Shown one piece after another: positions 53,701-61,784 of a stretch of DNA of 64,000 nucleotides (within the stretch, counting starts at the first letter, position 1; each line of letters opens with the position of its first letter). Under the pieces are notes generated by a model. That model ran no database searches and was not told the origin of the DNA. It saw only the letters and a list, made by a program, of their open reading frames with translations. Source of the DNA: CAWUKT01 sp041565275 (GTDB taxonomy: Bacteria; Bacteroidota; Bacteroidia; J057; JADKCL01); NCBI GenBank assembly GCA_041565275.1, contig JBFGVE010000002.1, positions 1-64,000 of the forward strand, written 5' to 3'. Made by a program: the position numbers and the translations under genes.

Positions 53701-53926
53701 CACCTTTGGATTTCAATTTCAGGAACGCACCAATCCTCCGGAAGATATCATTGTGATTCAAGCTTTAAAAAAGCCTTATATCAATGTTCTGTGGCTTGGT
53801 ACTTTTATTCTCGTGGCTGGTTTTGTGGTAGCTATGGTTCGCAGGATAAAAGAAAACTTTCGACTGGGCGGAAAACCGGACGTTGCTGAGGAAGAATACC
53901 CAGAAACGCAGGAAAGGGCGGATTGA
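50777..53926 (+). CDS. ccmF: CcmF, cytochrome c haem lyase subunit, with a long periplasmic region
   Basis: Protein of 1049 residues. The N-terminal ~700 residues hold many membrane segments and the WWD haem motif GGYWAYETLNFGGYWNWDPVENSS (~residues 376-400), as in CcmF, which attaches haem to apocytochrome. Typical CcmF is ~650 residues; this one adds a soluble stretch of ~300 residues (~695-1010) before a final membrane helix (VLWLGTFILVAGFVVAMVRRI). The extension may replace functions of the missing CcmH. The stop shares a base with the start of the DUF2520 gene. Confidence 0.92.
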   Translation: MTGGFLGELFAALSFGSALVSALSLLIGSERKGPETPGWRKIGYTSFAIHAFSVVGIIGTMFYLIASHQFQYHYVWSHSSSELPVYYMISCFWEGQEGSFLLWTFWNAVLGGILLLFGNKAWRDTVVGVIASVNLVLASMILGVYVPDLGTLVLILLVILSPAVYLIYRFLQKKDDLLSKGVIHIAGGVVAVISATLILTDNSGVFSFSKLESMFSSGGSPYLLAFLFILGFTILVVTQIVKAVSASEKKELDTREIFSAIALIFVGILALTTEIGTAKIGSSPFLLLKDAFPDAPIFRANPDFIPVNGNGLNPLLQNYWMVIHPPTLFLGFASTVVPFAFVMGGLITGRYVEWIRPSVPWLIFSVMILGIGIIMGGYWAYETLNFGGYWNWDPVENSSLVPWIAGIAALHALVAYRKSKAFLKLTMVLVSVTFLLVLYSTFLTRSGILGETSVHTFTDLGLSGQLILLMAIYFIWMLSVFVSRWNVIPSGTRVIRYRSAEFVLFLAVAVLCSVGIIITIATSIPVFNSVLGTNFAPVKDVSFFYFRWIVWFTIALAILSGVGQFMYWRRIGKKKLSSALLRPYLLALGLASGMIASIIFFTNWDFIYEPRYREWAELAELSENGIIKAFRYVRLSFFIFTDEILLFSALFMVLANLDVMINLLSKKRKTRIVTGGSIAHIGFALMLIGFLFSSGYDQVISKNVNPQELTALPQDARIDNVLLEKNRPRDILGYQVTYTGKKEAHPPLEDVQVLWQTEDEFKVSFLDVTGDKYAIQLPKLVFLNAVGKINMDFVKEFLDDKIDFLRPKHINDRTLYGVKFTPRLNNKDGTVEYREDNSFVLYPEAEVNSEMGLIAHPSRKIKATSDIYVHVSTIPKVEEEEAKFEFYRVTAQIGDTMQTARAGIYFAGITPQETSGTPFSLIVQVDLQIVTDKGTHLVANPLYRIDLQNQISIKDFYIEEIATSVAMVSIDPETGTFGFQFQERTNPPEDIIVIQALKKPYINVLWLGTFILVAGFVVAMVRRIKENFRLGGKPDVAEEEYPETQERAD

Positions 53927-54696
53927 TGCGGATTGGATTGATCGGTACTGGTAATGTAGGCTGGAACTTGGCGGCAGGTATCGTAAATAGTCCTTATGCC
54001 ATGGTACAGGTCCTATCAAGGAACAGGGCATCCGCCGCTGCGTTGGCAAAAGAGTTCAAAATACCCCATTCGGGTAAGTCTCCCTTGGACCTGCTCCCGG
54101 ATCTGGACTTGGTCATTCTTGCCGTTAGTGACCACAGCGTTTCAGAGGTTGCCCTCGCTGTTGGCCCGCACTTCTCTCAAACAATATTTGTTCATACATC
54201 AGGGTCTGTTTCCTTAGAGGCGCTAGTGCCTGTCGGATCCAAGATAGGGGTCTTTTACCCGATGCAGACCTTTACCAAAGGCCGAAAAGCAGATTGGAAG
54301 GAGGTTCCCATATTTCTGGAAGGGGATGTAGCAGTTCTGGACAAAATCCGTCCACTAGCGGAGTACCTCTCCGACCGGGTAAGTGATTTTGATTCAATAG
54401 ATCGGCTTAAACTCCATCTGGGAGCCGTTTTGGCAAGTAATTTTGTTAATTACCTTTTCCTGCTGGCAAGTGATACAGTACGCGATCTTCCAGAGGCAAA
54501 CCTCTCTACTTACGCTCCATTGATCCGGGAGGCGGTAGATAAAGCTTTCGACATCGGCCCCTCAAAAGCTCAAACCGGGCCAGCCCGGCGAGGTGATGAG
54601 GTTACAATGCAAAAGCACCTTCAGCTGCTTTCTGGAAAGGAGAAAGAATTGTATAGGCTCATCTCGAAAATGATTTTTGACCGATTCAAAGGTTGA
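53926..54696 (+). CDS. Rossmann-fold DUF2520 protein
   Basis: Protein of 256 residues. Residues 1-~125 are a Rossmann-like NAD(P)-binding domain (RIGLIGTGNVGWNLA, then DLVILAVSDHSVSEVA and FVHTSGSVSLEAL); the C-terminal half is the helical DUF2520 domain (LGAVLASNFVNYLFLLAS, GPARRGDEVTMQKHL). Relatives resemble ketopantoate/pyrroline-carboxylate reductases but the substrate is unknown. ATG overlaps the ccmF stop (TGATG), so it is co-translated with the ccm operon although no role in haem handling is known. Confidence 0.85.
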   Translation: MRIGLIGTGNVGWNLAAGIVNSPYAMVQVLSRNRASAAALAKEFKIPHSGKSPLDLLPDLDLVILAVSDHSVSEVALAVGPHFSQTIFVHTSGSVSLEALVPVGSKIGVFYPMQTFTKGRKADWKEVPIFLEGDVAVLDKIRPLAEYLSDRVSDFDSIDRLKLHLGAVLASNFVNYLFLLASDTVRDLPEANLSTYAPLIREAVDKAFDIGPSKAQTGPARRGDEVTMQKHLQLLSGKEKELYRLISKMIFDRFKG

Positions 54697-54747
54697 TCCT
54701 TAGTATCCAAATGGAACGCCCGTCTCAATACTTCCTGTCGAAAAAGA

Positions 54748-55887
54748 TCATTTGAGGAGTTGGCGAGAAATCACAATTTGCTGGATCTCGCTGGTTCCTT
54801 CGTAGATTTCTGTGATTTTTGCATCCCGATACATCCGTTCCACATGGTAGTCCTTGACATAACCGTTTCCACCATGGATCTGGACGGCTTCGGAGGTCAC
54901 CTCCATCGCCACTTTAGAAGCGTAATATTTGGCCATGGCACTGCTGAAGTCATAATTGCCACCGGTGTCTTTGTCATAAGCAGATTTCAGGACCAGCAGA
55001 CGAGCTGCTTCTATTTCGGTAGCCATATTAGCCAACTTAAACTGGATGGCTTGATGGTGCATGATCTCCTTGCCAAAAGCTTTACGGACCTTTGCATATT
55101 CACGAGCCAGTTCGTAGGCACCACTTGCGATGCCCAACGCCTGGGCTGCAATCCCGATACGTCCTCCGGATAGTGTCTTCATGGCAAATTTGAAACCGAA
55201 TCCGTCTACACCTACGCGGTTCTCTTTTGGAACAATGACATCGTTAAAATTCAAGGTGTGGGTGTCGGAACTCCGGATACCAAGTTTATTTTCTTTGGGA
55301 CCTACTTCAAAGCCTTCCATTCCCTTTTCTACAATGAGGCAGTTGATGCCGCGGTGCCCTTTTTCTTTGTTGGTCTGGGCCATGACCAAGTAGATAGAGG
55401 CTGAGTTGCCGTTTGTAATCCAGTTTTTGGTGCCATTGAGAACATAGTGGTCACCCATGTCAAGGGCAGTGGTGCGTTGTTGAGTAGCATCAGAGCCAGC
55501 TTCCGGTTCGGAAAGACAAAAAGCACCGATCTTTTGACCAGTGGCCAGTGGCACCAAGTATTTCTGCTTTTGCTCTTCGGTGCCAAATTTTTCCAAGCCC
55601 CAATTAACCAGTGAGTTCTGTACTGAAACGACCACTGCTGCTGAAGCATCCTTCTTGGAAAATTCGTCTATGGCGAGGACATAAGAAACGGTATCCATGC
55701 CGCTACCACCATACTTGGGATCGACCATCATACCCAAAAACCCGAGTTCCCCCATCTTTTTAATCTGTTCCGTAGGGAAGCGTTGTGCCTCATCTCGCTC
55801 GATCACGTCGGGCCACAACTCATTCACAGCAAAATCCCGTGCCGAGTCACGGATCAACAGATGTTCTTCTGACAATTCAAAGTTCAT
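54748..55887 (-). CDS. Acyl-CoA dehydrogenase
   Basis: Protein of 379 residues, an FAD enzyme that introduces the 2,3-double bond into acyl-CoA in beta-oxidation or amino-acid degradation. FCLSEPEAGSDA, KNWITNG and the catalytic base E363 in EIYEGTSEIQ are clear, with QIHGGNGYVKDYHVERMYRD before it; the Glu position is that of short/medium-chain types. It stands alone on the minus strand, convergent with the DUF2520 gene. Confidence 0.94.
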   Translation of the reverse strand: MNFELSEEHLLIRDSARDFAVNELWPDVIERDEAQRFPTEQIKKMGELGFLGMMVDPKYGGSGMDTVSYVLAIDEFSKKDASAAVVVSVQNSLVNWGLEKFGTEEQKQKYLVPLATGQKIGAFCLSEPEAGSDATQQRTTALDMGDHYVLNGTKNWITNGNSASIYLVMAQTNKEKGHRGINCLIVEKGMEGFEVGPKENKLGIRSSDTHTLNFNDVIVPKENRVGVDGFGFKFAMKTLSGGRIGIAAQALGIASGAYELAREYAKVRKAFGKEIMHHQAIQFKLANMATEIEAARLLVLKSAYDKDTGGNYDFSSAMAKYYASKVAMEVTSEAVQIHGGNGYVKDYHVERMYRDAKITEIYEGTSEIQQIVISRQLLK

Positions 55888-56230
55888 GGGTATACCTGAG
55901 TTAATGTTTCCACACTAAAAACCAAAAGTTCCACAATTAGGACCACAAAAATAATAGAAACTCAGCAGAGACAAACTCCCTGAAATACTTTTCTTGGGAA
56001 TAATGTCGATGATTGATACGAATAAGATAGTGGTCCTGGCCTATTCAAAGGTCCCTAGCTCCTTAGCCTGTTGAACCACCCTCTTAGAAAACCTTCCTTC
56101 TTCTTGTTCCCGAACCTTTACAATTGTAGAAGACAGATAATTTAGTTTCTTAATTTCTGTCAGCCTACTACACCCAGAAAAACAGAAATCCTAATGCACC
56201 GACCAAGCAATTGCAATAACCCAGTTGGAT
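55888..56230. other. Intergenic region between topB and the acyl-CoA dehydrogenase
   Basis: A gap of 343 bases. It holds a coding-like minus-strand frame at 56041-56190, listed separately. Nothing else was recognised; no promoter box for the acyl-CoA dehydrogenase stood out. Confidence 0.5.
56041..56190 (-). pseudogene. Coding-like fragment without a start codon, possible lipoprotein remnant
   Basis: A minus-strand frame of 49 codons follows an in-frame TAG (56191-56193) and ends at TAG (56041-56043). It reads DFCFSGCSRLTEIKK, then a charged helix (TIVKVREQEEGRFSKR, VVQQAKELGTFE). FSGCS resembles a lipobox, and the codons just before the TAG in the same frame (NWVIAIAWSVH) are hydrophobic, as if a signal peptide had been broken by a nonsense change. 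No ATG is present. Unrecognised. Confidence 0.35.
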
Positions 56231-58381
56231 TTAGAAATAAAATTCAGTTTTCCACTCCTTTGTGAACCTAAGCCTAGCGTCAAATGATTTCCCTGTGCGG
56301 CTGGTGAATCCCTTGACATGTTTTGCTGTCACTCCTTCACGAATTAACTCTTCTAAATGCTCCTTTTCGATAAATTTGCCCGCGATATATGGTTTGACGG
56401 TAAAATCACATCCCTCATTGTATCTGGAACAACCAAAGGCGCGCTTTCCCTTTAAAACATTCCCTTTTTTACATTTGGGACAGACCAGTCCCTCCAGAAT
56501 GTATGAGGGCATAGTTGTCGAAGGTGACTTCATACCTTTGACTTCATTGATGATGGTTGCAGTATACCGCTTGACCTCGTTCATAAATTTAACGTGATCG
56601 TACTGGCCCTTGGCAATTTTATTGAGACGTGATTCCCATTCCCCAGTCAGGTCGGGACTGGCAATTGGCCTGGTTCGGACCAATCGGATCAGAGCCAGGC
56701 CTCGTTCAGTCGGTATCAACTTCTTTTTGTCTCTTCGAATATAATTGCGCTTGATCAACCGTTCAATCATTCCGGCTCGGGTAGCCGGTGTGCCCAGACC
56801 TCGGTCCTTCATCGCTTCCCGCAATTCTTCGTCTTCCATTTCCTTACCACAAGTTTCCATCAAGGCCAAAATACTGGATTCCGTATGGATAGGAGGTGCC
56901 TTGGTACGCTTTTTTGGCATCTTCTTCTCCCGGATATCCAGGAATTCCCCGACCTTCACATAGGGCAATTCAGCCTCTTCTTTTTTTCTGTCTCTTTTTC
57001 CATTTCTCTTTTTTCGTTTGTCCAATGCTTGGTCAAGGCTAAAATAGACCAGGCGCCAGCCGGGATCCTTGACCATGGTTCCTTTGGCACGAAAACGCTC
57101 TCCTGCCTCTTCAAATACGATCTCGGACAATTCTTTTTGGCAGGTTCCCATGAATGCACCCAGTAAACGGCGAACAACCAAATCATAAATCATGTAATGT
57201 TCCTTAGGCATCCCGGAAGATGTAGGAGGCGTTTCTGTGGGAATAATGGCGTGGTGGTCTGTGACCTTGCGGTCATCGAAAAATCTGCTCTGCTTTTTGA
57301 GGCCCCGTTGACGAATGACTCCTATAAAAGAGGTGTAGGCTCCAACAGAGGATAAGTTCTTTAACAATGCAGGCATTTGAGGGTAGAGGTCATCTGACAA
57401 ATATTGAGAATCGGTACGAGGGTAGGTGAGGGTCTTGTATTTTTCGTACAGTTCCTGAGCCAGGTCGAGGGTCTTCTGGGCGGAGAAATTATATCTCTTG
57501 TTAGCATCCTTCTGCAGGGAAGTTAAATCGTAGAGCAGTGGCGGTTGTTCCTGTTTGGGCTTTTTATTGGCTGATTCAACCACAACCTTGTTCCCTAGTT
57601 TCTCGAGGACTTCTCTGGCCTTGACTTCTTCCGTAAATCTATCGGTCCCTTCAGTGAACCATTTGGCTTCAAACTGCTGCCCTTCTTTTTCCAGGTCCAG
57701 GATTAATTCCCAGTAAGTTTCCGAAGTGAATGCCTCGACTTCCAGATAGCGGTCAACCAGCAATTTCAGGATTGGAGTTTGTACCCTGCCTAGCGAAACA
57801 GGCTGTTTCCGTTTCTGGTTTTCCGAGGTGAAGGGTCTTTGCTTTCCGTATTTTAGCGTATACGCCTGGGTAGCATTGATCCCGACTAACCAGTCCGCTT
57901 CAGATCGGCAACGGGCCGCGTGGTATAAGTTGTCGTAATCGGTACCCGGTTTGAGTCTGGCGAATCCTTCCTTGAGTGCTTTGTCCGTCTGAGAAGAAAC
58001 CCAGAGACGGGTAAATGGCGCTTTACAGCCTGACTGGAGATAGATATAGCGAAAAATGAGTTCTCCTTCTCGGCCGGCGTCTGTTGCACAAATAATCTCG
58101 TCGGCACTATTGAACAGTTGTTCTATGACCCTGTATTGCCGAGCCCTGCCTTGGTCATCGGTGACCTTCGTTTTGAATGAATCCGGAACAATGGGTAAAG
58201 TAGACAATGACCAAAAAGGATATCCATAGTCCTTTGTATCCGACAAGGATACCAAGTGACCGATGGCATAGGTAACCTGGTATCCATTTCCTTCAAAATA
58301 GCCCTCCAAACGCGTTTTGGCACCCAGTACCCGGGCCAGTTCACGCGCAACGGATGGTTTTTCTGCGATCACGACTTTCAT
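56231..58381 (-). CDS. topB: DNA topoisomerase III
   Basis: Protein of 716 residues, a type IA topoisomerase that relaxes and decatenates DNA. The Toprim domain begins MKVVIAEKPSVARELARVLG and has ICATDAGREGELIFR; the catalytic Tyr is in LTYPRTDSQYLSDD. A C-terminal zinc-ribbon with the pattern CPKC-x11-CSR-x4-C follows (near residues 642-664). It is a stand-alone chromosomal copy; no conjugation genes are nearby to suggest a mobile origin. The start codon is close to the divergent lipoprotein gene. Confidence 0.95.
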   Translation of the reverse strand: MKVVIAEKPSVARELARVLGAKTRLEGYFEGNGYQVTYAIGHLVSLSDTKDYGYPFWSLSTLPIVPDSFKTKVTDDQGRARQYRVIEQLFNSADEIICATDAGREGELIFRYIYLQSGCKAPFTRLWVSSQTDKALKEGFARLKPGTDYDNLYHAARCRSEADWLVGINATQAYTLKYGKQRPFTSENQKRKQPVSLGRVQTPILKLLVDRYLEVEAFTSETYWELILDLEKEGQQFEAKWFTEGTDRFTEEVKAREVLEKLGNKVVVESANKKPKQEQPPLLYDLTSLQKDANKRYNFSAQKTLDLAQELYEKYKTLTYPRTDSQYLSDDLYPQMPALLKNLSSVGAYTSFIGVIRQRGLKKQSRFFDDRKVTDHHAIIPTETPPTSSGMPKEHYMIYDLVVRRLLGAFMGTCQKELSEIVFEEAGERFRAKGTMVKDPGWRLVYFSLDQALDKRKKRNGKRDRKKEEAELPYVKVGEFLDIREKKMPKKRTKAPPIHTESSILALMETCGKEMEDEELREAMKDRGLGTPATRAGMIERLIKRNYIRRDKKKLIPTERGLALIRLVRTRPIASPDLTGEWESRLNKIAKGQYDHVKFMNEVKRYTATIINEVKGMKSPSTTMPSYILEGLVCPKCKKGNVLKGKRAFGCSRYNEGCDFTVKPYIAGKFIEKEHLEELIREGVTAKHVKGFTSRTGKSFDARLRFTKEWKTEFYF

Positions 58382-58435
58382 ACCTCAAAGATACAAAGGG
58401 GTAGATTAACACAATTAGAATTGTTACTTTCAGGA

Positions 58436-59422
58436 ATGGCAACGGCAACTCGACCACCTGAACTCAGTGCTTTTTGTTTCATTTTCCTGGTGATCTTTGG
58501 TATTTCTTCTTGTGGTGGAGATCCAGGAAAAGCCTGGGAAGAACAACCGGATATTATAGTTACCAAGGCTCCGAAATATCCTGTAGCCAGCAATTTCCGT
58601 CCAGTCTTAAACGATGGTTTTTTCTTCATCGTAGAATTGAGGATGGAATATAGCCAGCCCTTTCTTTTTGTCGAAGGACAAAACCTGGGTTTAGTTGAAT
58701 GCTCTGGTTATCCCGGAGACTATGAGGTGCCGGATTTGATTAACCTGTACCAGGAGAGGAAAGAACAGGAAGGAGGGTATGCAGATGTCGTTTTGGCGGC
58801 TCACCCGGAAGTTCCTATGAAACTCATTCATTTTATTCTTCGTCAATTTCGGATGCACGGGGTTTTCAGTTTTTATTTTCAGGTTCTTCCTGCAGATGGG
58901 ACCGAGGTTGAAATGGCACTCATGTATCAGGATTGGGGCCCCTATTCAAAAGATCAGTTGGAATTTCTTTTTGAAAACTCTCCTTGCAGTCCGAGTGAAA
59001 CCACTCCTCTCAGGTCAGAAAATTCTACCAAGACGGGGGATAGCCACCCGTCTTTTGCCAATCAAATACCTGTTGGTAGGGATAAGGTTGTAAATAGCGG
59101 TAACGGGAGAATTCTTCAACTCCTTGAGTTTCCAGAGGAAAATGATATCCTGATCCTGGCCAGTGGAAAGGTATCCCTGGACAAGGATACCCTCAGCTTG
59201 AGTGCATTGGGAAACCGCCTTCGTAGGCAGCAGGAATTATCTGAATCTCCTGTCAGAGCTTTGGTTTCCGTATCGGATGAAGCCAGGTTCGAAAGGCTCA
59301 TCTTAACCATGGACCAGTTGATCATGTCAGGATTGAGTTCTGCTGTTCTGGTTTCCGAATGGGAAATGAACTATTTGAACAGCCTTCGTCACTCCAGACA
59401 GCAAACAGGTGACGAACAATAA
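58436..59422 (+). CDS. Lipoprotein with two ExbD/TolR-like domains
   Basis: Protein of 328 residues from the ATG at 58436 (the frame stays open upstream, over topB, but that part is antisense). A lipoprotein signal peptide ends IFGISSC with the acylated Cys near residue 26. Two segments have the strand-helix pattern of the ExbD/TolR periplasmic domain: a weak one at ~45-150 (ADVVLAAHPEVPMKLIHFILRQF) and a clear one at ~220-315 (DILILASGKVSLDKDTLSLSALGNRL, then ALVSVSDEARFERLILTMDQLI). ExbD itself has a transmembrane helix; here lipid anchoring replaces it. No exbB or tonB is adjacent. Function unknown. Confidence 0.6.
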   Translation: MATATRPPELSAFCFIFLVIFGISSCGGDPGKAWEEQPDIIVTKAPKYPVASNFRPVLNDGFFFIVELRMEYSQPFLFVEGQNLGLVECSGYPGDYEVPDLINLYQERKEQEGGYADVVLAAHPEVPMKLIHFILRQFRMHGVFSFYFQVLPADGTEVEMALMYQDWGPYSKDQLEFLFENSPCSPSETTPLRSENSTKTGDSHPSFANQIPVGRDKVVNSGNGRILQLLEFPEENDILILASGKVSLDKDTLSLSALGNRLRRQQELSESPVRALVSVSDEARFERLILTMDQLIMSGLSSAVLVSEWEMNYLNSLRHSRQQTGDEQ

Positions 59423-59471
59423 ATGATAAACCAAATTTCTGGTCATAGCGTTTTATTTTGGTCAATCTAAA

Positions 59472-60446
59472 TTACCATCCGAGAACATAAGCAAATATCA
59501 ATGGGGCAACTATGGTTGCATCGGACTCAATAACGAACTTGGGAGTTTGGGGAAGTAATTTCCCCCATGTGATCTTTTCATTGGGTACAGCCCCGGAATA
59601 AGAACCATAGCTGGTAGTGCTATCGCTGATTTGACAGAAGTAAGACCACATAGGAATATTATCCAGTTGTAGGTCCTGATGCAACATTGGAACAACACAG
59701 ATAGGAAAGTCACCTGCGATACCGCCACCCACTTGAAAGAAGCCTACACCTCTACCTTTTGTGTTATCTTGGTACCATTTGGATAACAGCATCATGTAAT
59801 GAATACCCGATTTCATAGTTGTGGGGACAAGTTCTTTCTGAATGCAGTAGGAGGTAAAATAATTACCACAAGTAGAATCTTCCCACCCCGGTACGATGAC
59901 GGGAATCCCTTTTTTGGCGGCAGCGAGGAGCCAACTGTCGGCTGGGTCTATCTGATAACTATCCTCTAATTCTCCATTTAGCAGGATTTGATAAAAGAAC
60001 TGGTGTGGAAAATAACTTTCCCCTTTTTCATTCGCAGCCTTCCACACATCATACAAATGTGCCTCGATCCTCTTCATTGCTTCTTCTTCCGGAATGCAGG
60101 TATCAGTTACACGGTTGTAGTGATTATCTAGTAATTCCTTCTCTTGTTCGGGCGACAAGTCACGATAGTTTGGAATCCTTTTGTAATGATTGTGCGCTAC
60201 CAAGTTGAATACATCTTCTTCAAGGTTCGCTCCTGTACAAGTAATGATATGAACTTTATCTTGTCGTATCATTTCTGCCAGCGATTTACCAAGTTCTGCA
60301 GTACTCATGGCCCCTGCTAACGTGATCATCATCTTGTTACCAGCATTGATTTGCGCGTCGTATTCCTTGGCTGCATCAACAAGTGTAGCAGCATTGAAAT
60401 GTCTGTAGTGCTCTTCGATAAATTGGGATACTTTTCCTTCTTTCAT
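59472..60446 (-). CDS. Deoxyhypusine synthase family protein
   Basis: Protein of 324 residues. Eukaryotic and archaeal enzymes modify eIF5A with spermidine; bacterial homologues exist without eIF5A, and some make homospermidine or act on putrescine. NKMMITLAGAMSTAELG, IITCTGANLEEDVFNLVA and the C-terminal SGAVPNEKITWGKL are family blocks; the catalytic Lys is K296, at the position of the human K329. The real substrate here is unknown but should be a polyamine. It is divergent from the quinone oxidoreductase gene. Confidence 0.92.
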   Translation of the reverse strand: MKEGKVSQFIEEHYRHFNAATLVDAAKEYDAQINAGNKMMITLAGAMSTAELGKSLAEMIRQDKVHIITCTGANLEEDVFNLVAHNHYKRIPNYRDLSPEQEKELLDNHYNRVTDTCIPEEEAMKRIEAHLYDVWKAANEKGESYFPHQFFYQILLNGELEDSYQIDPADSWLLAAAKKGIPVIVPGWEDSTCGNYFTSYCIQKELVPTTMKSGIHYMMLLSKWYQDNTKGRGVGFFQVGGGIAGDFPICVVPMLHQDLQLDNIPMWSYFCQISDSTTSYGSYSGAVPNEKITWGKLLPQTPKFVIESDATIVAPLIFAYVLGW

Positions 60447-60667
60447 TTTACGCTATTTTCTCAGGACAACAATTTGTAAAGTGTCTATGAAGTCGATGCT
60501 CCAGACAGATTAAGAATCAATTTTTCTAGAATCCAGCAAGAGAATTCCTCGGTTGATAATCACACCTAAACCACTCCGTATTATCAGGGAAAGTATAGAT
60601 CAAGCTATCTCGTTAAAAATAATCAATAATTGCTGACCGGAACAAAATAGATTGCCAAATTTGCCGA

Positions 60668-61687
60668 ATGAAAGGTTACCTATTCAGGCGGACAGGTTCC
60701 CCTCAGGTTTTGAAACTGACGGATGTACCTGATCTACCAGCTCCAGGTTCGGGAGAGGTCCAGGTTAGGACTAAGGCCATCGGTCTTAACTATGCGGAAA
60801 TTTTGTCTCGGAAAGGACAGTACAGTTGGGCACCCAAGAGGCCCTATGTCATCGGTATGGAGGCCTTTGGAGAAGTGGTCGCCATTGGAGATGGGGTCAC
60901 GGGCTTCCAGGTTGGAGACAAAGTGATGACTGGAGGACAATGCGGTGCCTACGCGGAATATGTCAACGTACCCTCCTTTCTCGCCTTTCAGGCTTTTCCA
61001 GATTTCACAGATAGTGAAAATGCGGCTGTATTGGTCAATTATATGACGGCGTGGATTGCGCTCTTTTGCCAGGCCCGGGTAGAGACCGGGGAAACGGTGT
61101 TGGTGCAGGCGGCAGCTGGTGGAGTGGGAACAGCGGCTGTACAATTGCTCAAAGCCCATGGTTGCACGGTGATTGCAATGGCCAGTAATCCAGAGAAAAT
61201 AGATCTGCTTAACCGCCTGGGTGCTGACTTGACGGTCAATTATACTAAAGAAAACTTTTATGATATCATCCTGGAAAAAGATATGCGGCCGGATATCGTA
61301 TTGGAGTTGGTAGGAGGAGACGTGTTTAAGAAAAGTTATGCTTTACTCAAGCCATTCGGGCGCATGGTCGTAGCTGGGTTTGCCAGCATACCTCTGGTAA
61401 AATGGAATCCTTTTTCCTGGATCAAAACCGTTCGTATGGCTCCGAAAGCAAAAGTCATGGATATGGCTAAGCGGTCGATAGGAATATATGCTACCCACAT
61501 CGGCTATTTGATAAACAATCCGGAATTGGTGGTGGAAAATTTCGAGGAAGGACGCAAATTTATGATCAGGCATAAGATCCGTCCTGTTATCGGCAAGGAA
61601 TTTAATTTTGATCAAATCCCGGAAGCACACGCATTCATGGAAAGCCGTGCCAGTTATGGAAAGATTGTCATCAACGTCTCTGACTAA
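60668..61687 (+). CDS. Zinc-independent medium-chain oxidoreductase (quinone reductase/VAT1-like)
   Basis: Protein of 339 residues. The N-terminal GroES-like domain has GLNYAEILSRKGQY and PYVIGMEAFGEVVAIG; the Rossmann domain has VLVQAAAGGVGTAAVQLLKAHG for NADPH. The zinc-binding Cys/His set of alcohol dehydrogenases is absent, so it is a quinone reductase-like enzyme. Its physiological substrate cannot be inferred from the neighbours. Confidence 0.9.
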   Translation: MKGYLFRRTGSPQVLKLTDVPDLPAPGSGEVQVRTKAIGLNYAEILSRKGQYSWAPKRPYVIGMEAFGEVVAIGDGVTGFQVGDKVMTGGQCGAYAEYVNVPSFLAFQAFPDFTDSENAAVLVNYMTAWIALFCQARVETGETVLVQAAAGGVGTAAVQLLKAHGCTVIAMASNPEKIDLLNRLGADLTVNYTKENFYDIILEKDMRPDIVLELVGGDVFKKSYALLKPFGRMVVAGFASIPLVKWNPFSWIKTVRMAPKAKVMDMAKRSIGIYATHIGYLINNPELVVENFEEGRKFMIRHKIRPVIGKEFNFDQIPEAHAFMESRASYGKIVINVSD

Positions 61688-61784
61688 CACGGGGTCTTCA
61701 GGAGTCGCCAGGTGTTGCGTTCTATTTTCCCATCCGGCCTCAGTTGATCGTATCTTCCCAAATGTCAATCTATTTTCCGATCTG

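Noticed and set aside
56231..58381. topB as a marker of an integrated mobile element
   Set aside because: No integrase, relaxase, partition or transfer genes are found around it.
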